Assembly (NCBI GenBank): GCA_911728455.2
Contig: OU452238.1
Span: forward strand, 10,113,065-10,177,064
DNA length: 64,000 bases
Direction of reading: 5' to 3'
Source: Marthasterias glacialis
Taxonomy: Eukaryota; Echinodermata; Asteroidea; Forcipulatida; Asteriidae
The notes below the pieces were generated by a model. The model was given only the letters and a program-made list of their open reading frames with translations. It searched no databases and had not been told where the DNA came from. The translations under genes and the position numbers were made by a program. Position 1 is the first letter of the stretch. Each line of letters begins with the position of its first letter. Positions 57,901 through 64,000 of this stretch are shown here, piece after piece.

Positions 57901-58059
57901 CAAACGCAACTCACGTCAGCAACATTTGAATTGACAAACAATGACACGTAATGATGACATTGACTTCCTTTTTACAATTGGACTGTGGACTCTTCCACTT
58001 CAAGAAGCTGAGCCGTGTTACATTAAGACCCATTTGGTGCTCGATGTTTGGCAGGTTGT
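54961..58059. other. intergenic, nothing recognised
   Basis: About 3.1 kb. The only repeat noticed is a roughly 27-bp string, GATGACAAAAA(A)GGAGGTAGGCATT, at about 57018 and again at about 57272. No gene recognised. Confidence 0.4.
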
Positions 58060-58230
58060 ACCCCCCCCCCTCCTCCTACTGTGTCTTCATTGTGTTCTGG
58101 GAATATCTGGAATTCTTTTGAGATTTAAGGGGGGTGCTTCTGTACAAGAGGGGAAGAGTGTGTTAGAGAATGGGAACTTTTTTTGGGGGGCCACCCTCTG
58201 CAACGTATCGGGCATGGTATATTAAGACCA
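58060..58230 (+). repeat. dispersed repeat, inverted relative to 60998-61162
   Basis: Shares CTGTACAAGAGGGGAAGAGT, GTTAGAGAATGGGAAC, TGGAATTCTT and TCGGGCATGGTAT in the same order with the minus strand of 60998-61162. Starts in a C run (58061-58070). Confidence 0.75.
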
Positions 58231-59429
58231 CCTTCCCCATCCATGATTCCATGCACTGTTACGAAGACCTTGCAAAAGAACACATTGTTCTTGAGGTGCC
58301 ATTGAAGTCGGCCGAATCCCTCAAACACTTCTTGTATCACCAAAGAATACAAAAACATTTGCAAAGTGTAGCAGAGAGAGAGAAAGGAAAGATATGTCTG
58401 AATTCTGCATAGCCGTGGGTGCTATCTGCTTTAATTGTACCCGTATTATGGGGATTGGTGGTATGTGTTACGCTGCTGGATCAGGTACCAACACCTCGTT
58501 TTATAGAACGCCATTGTTGAATTAGCTTGCCACGGGCAAAAAAGAAAGCAGCAAAATTCATAATTAAATTAAAGGGGATTAATTTATGACATGTTGTATG
58601 GTTCCACCGATGAAAATCGACATTGATCTGCATAATTCTGTGTGAGTTACAATACATCCATGGAGCGATATACAAGAGTTCGACGAAAACATCCTAGAAA
58701 AAAAAACACTAAAACGGCACACTGTATTCAAGATTGAAACCTAGAAATTTCAAAATACTTGTATTTCACCCTTTTTTTTAGGAGTTTGCTATAGCAACCT
58801 TAAGTTAGATACAAGTTTGGGTCATGTTGAAGTAGAAGAATGTATATCTGATCTGTATCGAGGCTTGAGGCGTTTAACGTGTACATCTAGACTTTTGACA
58901 CAGATCTTCAGCATGATTAACGTCTTGTCTTGATTCGCCTAAAAAAATACCCAGGACATGAACATCGTGTCGGTTGAAAACAAACGTGAGCATCCAACAT
59001 TCATCTCAGATGCAATCCCCGCACTTTACCCAAAGGCGACGGTTCAATCCATTTTTGTATCACAATTGTGGATTGAGGCAGAAAGTGAAGAGTTTGAATA
59101 AGGCTGCTACATCGGAGATAGTTTTACTTATTTTTTGTAATCCCGCGGCACAGCAAGGGCGAACGTGTCGGCATTGGGGATACTATAGACATCATGTACA
59201 TAGCATAGTGGGAATTTTCAAAATAAGGCTGTACAAATGAGCGGATTGTTCGCGAAATGGCCCAGGGCCACTTCTGTAGCTGCGTGAATGTTCTGCACGA
59301 AATGAATTAATGATGTTAGAGGTTTTCACTGAAAGGACTTTTTAAAATGACAAACTACCAGAATAATGAACTACAACGGCAGTGGTTTGTTATGCAATTT
59401 ATTTTTAATACAAATAATAATAAATAGAT
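58231..59429. other. intergenic, nothing recognised
   Basis: About 1.2 kb without recognised gene or repeat. Confidence 0.35.
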
Positions 59430-59432
59430 CAA

Positions 59433-59463
<31 letters not shown>

Positions 59464-59464
59464 A
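59430..59464 (+). repeat. (AAAT)n microsatellite
   Basis: About nine repeats of the tetranucleotide AATA/AAAT. Confidence 0.95.
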
Positions 59465-59559
59465 AGAACATAAATGACGCTTCATATTAACATAATCCCG
59501 TTGTAATAAAGGGGAAAAAAATGTTTACCAATGATTTTGTGAACGTTTGTTACGCACAT

Positions 59560-59735
59560 ATTGTGTCCGGCATGGAGGTTAGCTCACTGGTTTCTTTCCC
59601 TGCCTTTCACCACTGTGACACCGTTCGAATCCCGGTTCCCCGTTCGATTGGGTTTTCAGTCCCCACCTGATTGCGTGGGCTTTCCCTATTCGGGGATTCC
59701 CCCACATCTAAAACTGACGTTTCTTCAACACACAG
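59560..59735 (+). mobile_element. tRNA-derived SINE with intact A and B boxes
   Basis: GGCATGGAGGTTAGCTCACT (A box TTAGCTCACTGG) is followed by GTTCGAATCCCGG (B box). The tail contains CCTGATTGCGTGGGCTTTCC and CCCACATCTAAAACTGAC, shared with 4880-5015. Best-preserved copy of its family in the window. Confidence 0.8.
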
Positions 59736-59989
59736 GTATCTTCAGGCCTACGGGTCACAGTGCCCTTACACTCACCAACTTACAGGGCACTTTACACAAT
59801 GGAACAATGCTACCCCACAAGGTTTTCTTTGTTCCAGTGCTACCCCACAGAGGAATTCTTCAGAAAAGGGAATAATAGAACAACAATAGGAGGACCCCGT
59901 AACTGCCATATGTAAGGGTGTGTGAAGTCCCTTGGCTTCATTACCAGAAAGATATATAATTATAATAATGACCATTATGACGGATGAGA

Positions 59990-60315
59990 AAATGTTGAAC
60001 CATTGTATCTGACAAACCAATATGTCCGACCCATCATGTCCAACAAACCATTATGTCCGACCCATCATGTCCGACAAACCATTATGTCCGACCCATCATG
60101 TCCAACAAACCATTATGTCCGACCCACTGTGTCCGACGAACCATTACATCAGACCCATTGTGTCCGTCGGACACAATGGGTCGGACATAATCATTCGTCG
60201 GACGCAGTGGGTCGGACATCATCATTCGTCGGACACAATGGGTCGGACATAATCGCTTGTCGGACACAGTGGGTCGGACACAAAATTGCCGTTGGACATG
60301 ATAGTTCAAAATTGC
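59990..60315. repeat. inverted-orientation locus of the GTCCGACCC repeat family
   Basis: About five forward units (CCATTATGTCCGACCCATCA, TGTCCGACAAA) run to about 60165. The array then flips at GTCCGTCGGAC (about 60165-60175) into about four inverted units (GACACAATGGGTCGGACATA) to about 60290. The outer strings TTGAACCATTG and CATGATAGTTCAA are themselves roughly inverted. Confidence 0.88.
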
Positions 60316-60829
60316 CATTATGTCCTGTATGTAACAGGCATCTGCTTTTATTCGGATGCTATTTCTTGCTATACTGTGGTAACAGTAAATTATAACTGAT
60401 CAACTTCCCCGTGTTATTAATAAACCAGAAACACTTAAACAGTATGTAGTACCTTATTGTACCTGAAGACGAAATGACACTGTCGGCTAGATTGAGTTTC
60501 ATTGGAATCGTTTTATTGATAGGTCTATGGTACTTTGACATGGGCCAATATTGAGATCTCTCAATCAAAAGAAAAGACAAAAACAAACGTATACCGGTAC
60601 GAGTGCTTTCATCTACGTGTATCTACATGTAAAAGCGCTTGTTATTTCACGACAGGTATCACGCTGCTATGAATTATGTGTTACATAGCGCTTCGTAAAG
60701 TATACAATTAATGTGCTTTGGTAAAATCTGCAGCAAAGCGTGCCTTACAGCACTGGAATGAGAATCTCCACAACAAATAACACTGCATTATTTAAAGTGC
60801 ATTACCCAACACACAGGACTTAACGGTTA
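60316..60829. other. intergenic, nothing recognised
   Basis: About 500 bp without recognised features. Confidence 0.35.
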
Positions 60830-60985
60830 TTAATTGTTCCATCCAAAGGGAAGCAATTAGGGTTAGGTCTCTTGCTCAAGGCCACATGTGCCATGACCGG
60901 AACCCCAAACCCACATTCTGGCAACATCAGAACATAAGGACGGTGCGCTTGACCGTTCGGCCACGACAATCCAAGAAGTACAGGG
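60830..60985 (-). mobile_element. tRNA-Leu-like SINE (GAGCAAGAC-tail family)
   Basis: The minus strand reads GTCGTGGCCGAACGGTCAAG, then GGGTTCCGGTCATGGCAC, and the tail CCTTGAGCAAGAGACCTAAC. Matches the copy at 13630-13765. Confidence 0.7.
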
Positions 60986-60997
60986 AAAGAGTCTAAA

Positions 60998-61162
60998 TAG
61001 TGTTTATTCGTTATACCATGCCCGATATGTGGCAGAGGGAGGCCCCCAAATGTTCCCATTCTCTAGCACACTCTTCCCCTCTTGTACAGAAGCACCCCCT
61101 AAAATCCTCACAAGAATTCCAGAGATTTCCAGAACAAAATGAAAACAATGGGAGGGGGGTTC
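60998..61162 (-). repeat. dispersed repeat, inverted copy of 58060-58230
   Basis: Directly abuts the SINE at 60830-60985 on its 5' side. See 58060-58230 for shared strings. Confidence 0.75.
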
Positions 61163-63039
61163 AACAATGCAATATCCAACAATATTTGTATTTATTATTA
61201 TTTTATAATGTTTGTGTGTATAAAGCTATGTGATATCACATTCGTATAATAGCAGTTACTTTGTCAGTTTTGTTGCAGGCGTTTGCGTTTGGCACCTGGT
61301 GCTGTTTTTCAAGACGCATGCAGTTTTGGTAAAGACATTTCCTGTCGTTTTAATGTTAAATTTTGAACAGCCGCAACGCCCTTCCCCAAGTAATGACCAG
61401 ACAAGTAATTAATGCCTACAGGGTGTATGGATACAAACAAGCATCATCTAATGAAATCCCACAAACAATTGGAATCACCCATGGCCGGCGGTACACAGCG
61501 TGAGGTGTCTCTTGGCAATAGCGACCCCTCAACCCTGCGGTTGACATCATAGATCCGCTTTAATAATTGCAAGAGACATTAATGTAGATGCAGATAGTAG
61601 GATCTATCCCGACCAAGATTCCTTATTCAAATCCAGATTTTCACTGCAACAGGTCCCACCATCCATGATAAGTGGGTTAAACGATAATAGCCGTTCACAC
61701 ACTATTGATTATCATCAATCATACGTGAGCACCCAGCGGCGATACACACATACACCGTCGTAGTCTGGATGCTGTGAGGACCCTTTATCGTTCTAGTACA
61801 ACGTGCGTTTCATGGAAAATATCTTAATTAAACAACGTTAGTGTGGATGAAAGAGATTGCACAAATTGTCTCCTCGGAAATCAAACGCAATTCATATCAA
61901 GAAAATGCCAAAGTTCGCCTAATTAAAGTATTGCTCGAAGTTCGTGCTTTTTCGCGATCTTTGCTTAAATGTGTTTTAAGTTTCCAGTTTCCTGTTTTAT
62001 AAAGGCATTTCTACAGATGCCTCCATGTTTGCCTCTGCTTTATCTTTGTCTCATAATTATAATTATTATTCTTGTAGTTCTTTATGTTTAACCAAACTTC
62101 CTCAAAATTACTAGTTTTTTTTAAGTACATTTTGTAATATGGAAATAAATCTTGTGATTAATTGAATTGAATTAAATGCGATATTTCCTGCAAGCAATCG
62201 ATAGAAACGCACACATGAAGACATATTAAGTTTTTATTTTGTGTTCTTATTATTTAGTTATTTATTTTGTATTCATTTTATATTATTTTATTTTTTCTAA
62301 ACTTTATTTGTTTTATATCTTCGGACTATAAAATACATATTTACAAATAAATTGTCCTGATCAAGACAAAAGTTACAAAAAAACCTGTCATCATACATGT
62401 GTCAGACCAAATAAAACCTCCAACTATGCAGTTGCAAAATCCTTTAAAAAAATTTAAAATACATAAAACATTAAACTACGGGAAGCTATTCATTTGTAAA
62501 CAAACAAAAATAAACTGGAGAATATTATCCCAAATAACAGAGAAAAGCTGTCGGTGACAAAATGAAAAGACAAACTAGAGCCATTAACCAAAAGCAAAAC
62601 AAAACAGTCAACTAGAAAAAAAGGTTTTTAATTGATCAATAAAACAGGGCAAAGAACAAAAGAAGTGAAATACATTCAATATTTATGTTCTATCCGAGCA
62701 TTATTAACACGTTTTAGAGAGTGTAGACCACGAATGGCCATCCTTGTCCCGTGTTTGAACCGATCCCCGCCACGTACCTTTTACCCGATCGTCTACAAAC
62801 TGATATGTCCATAGATAAAGCTGTCACATTGCGTCTCAACTTTGGGACAAGTTTCTTTTTCAGTGTATGTACGCCGAGCAGTCTTTAACCATTTTAATAA
62901 GTCTTATCTCAAGATGCAATTATGTGGCTAAAATCATTTATTTTCATGAAATATTTTAACATGTATCCAGATCTTGGCCGAGGGTGTATGTGTGGTTTAT
63001 TAATTATATATTGTGTATTATTTACTTTAGTTCTAAATT
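61163..63039. other. intergenic, nothing recognised
   Basis: About 1.9 kb, very AT-rich at 62220-62350. No gene or RNA recognised. Confidence 0.35.
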
Positions 63040-63115
63040 CATGTTTTACTTTAAAGTGCTTTGAGGAGTAAATGCGCTACACAAAAGCATTTGTATTGTT
63101 ATCATTATTGTTGAT
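63040..63115 (+). mobile_element. L2-like LINE 3' tail fragment
   Basis: TTAAAGTGCTTTGAGGAGTA followed by AATGCGCTACACAAAAGCAT, TTGTATTG and a TTATCATTATTG tail has the usual L2-like LINE end structure. Only the tail is visible. Confidence 0.5.
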
Positions 63116-64000
63116 GTTATGCATTTTATGAAAAAGATTAATAATGACATTTAAAGTTTCCTCATCTTCAGACTTTCATCGGAAAACATTAATACCATTT
63201 GACTCATTCACTGTATATAAAACGAAAGTAATTTGTATATCCAAAAGGACTCGATCTCATTTAGTTTCCTTCAATTTTTAGGTATCTCAACAGACCGTGT
63301 AGATTTGGTTCGTAATCAAACATTTTGGGGAACTTTGGGTTCCCAAATACATTGCTGTGAACAAAATCCCGCATACTAAAAGGTTCTCACTTTCAGTCTT
63401 TCACAGTCTATTTTAAAAGAAAAGTAGTGACGGTAGTACTTTTAAAGAATAACAATAAAGTAAAAAGAAAATACTACATGAGCTTTCTTGACAACAACCA
63501 TTTCATCGGTTGCAATAAAGGGGGCAATCTAAGTTCAGTCGTATATCATACAAAATTCAAAAAGGTTACAGGTGCATGGGTCCACTGAACAGGGTGACTG
63601 GATCGTCTAGTCCCGGTGGGGGAACAAGAAACCTTAGTCAATAATGAAATCGATAGTATGCTATCCTTTAATCAAACCCAAGGTAACACCTTTGTTTTAA
63701 TTGTTTTTATTATTGTTTGGTTCTGCATTTTTGTTTTAAACTAGCCCGCAGCCAGGCCATTATCCTTGTGTTTGATGGAAGTGTTGGAAAGGGGAATAAG
63801 GCGAGGAGAGAATAAGAACAAAAGGAAAGCAATAAAATGAACAAGAAGGAAGAGAAAAATCTTTGTATATACAAACATGTTGTTATCCCAATGGAATTAG
63901 GATTGGGACTAGTGTTTGAGGTAATTTGTTTTTGAAGCGGGGTGGATTAGGAGATCCCCAACTCATTACAATAAAACATAACGATAATTAAATAAGACAG
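63116..64000. other. right end of window, nothing recognised
   Basis: About 880 bp without a recognisable gene or repeat. Confidence 0.35.

Overview
The window is an animal (metazoan) nuclear sequence: AT-rich, intron-containing and repeat-dense. It is best explained as an invertebrate deuterostome, most likely an echinoderm. Two observations support this. First, its only recognisable protein genes are kisspeptin-receptor-like G-protein-coupled receptors, a family known to be expanded in echinoderms and their relatives. Second, a MITE at 3850-4247 has the layout of a MITE type I associate with sea stars and sea cucumbers. The organism call is inference from memory, not from a database search.

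Two host genes can be assembled fully. Gene 1 (+ strand, coding exons 6950-7285, 9406-9541 and 11647-12263) encodes a complete 362-residue seven-transmembrane receptor. Gene 2 (- strand, coding exons 43409-43068, 26108-25973 and 24638-24055) encodes a complete 353-residue paralogue. They lie tail to tail, about 11.8 kb apart. Both are cut at the same two places: a phase-0 intron just before the TM3 helix motif and a phase-1 intron after the TM4 tryptophan, with a middle exon of exactly 136 nt in both. Each also has a good 3' splice site shortly upstream of its ATG, so both probably carry a 5'-UTR intron. Gene 2's first coding intron is about 17 kb and is packed with satellites and mobile-element remains.

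The rest is repeats. Large tandem arrays: a 20-bp minisatellite (1-3200, running off the left edge), a roughly 31-bp array (16566-17545), a 93-bp satellite of 19 copies with no indels (about 37010-38785), an AAACAAAG octamer array (40257-41215), a 43-bp minisatellite of about 70 copies with a 19-unit higher-order repeat (46765-49826), and a (TTG)n tract (54066-54169). These arrays produce very long stop-free frames, often in several frames or both strands; I treat them as artefacts of the repeat unit, not genes. The roughly 31-bp motif recurs at five separate loci, three of them switching orientation in mid-array to make long inverted repeats. Dispersed elements include at least seven terminal-inverted-repeat elements or MITEs, several tRNA-derived SINE families with intact A and B boxes, decayed LINE reverse-transcriptase fragments (54250-54960, possibly 27640-27960) and two L2-like LINE 3' tails. 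I saw no LTR element, virus-like element, toxin gene, CRISPR array or intact tRNA/rRNA gene.

How it fits together: the locus looks like a tandem or inverted duplication of an ancestral kisspeptin-type receptor gene, whose copies diverged (gene 1 lost the ECL1 tryptophan, gene 2 lost the TM6 proline) and whose introns and spacer then filled with MITEs, SINEs and expanding minisatellites.
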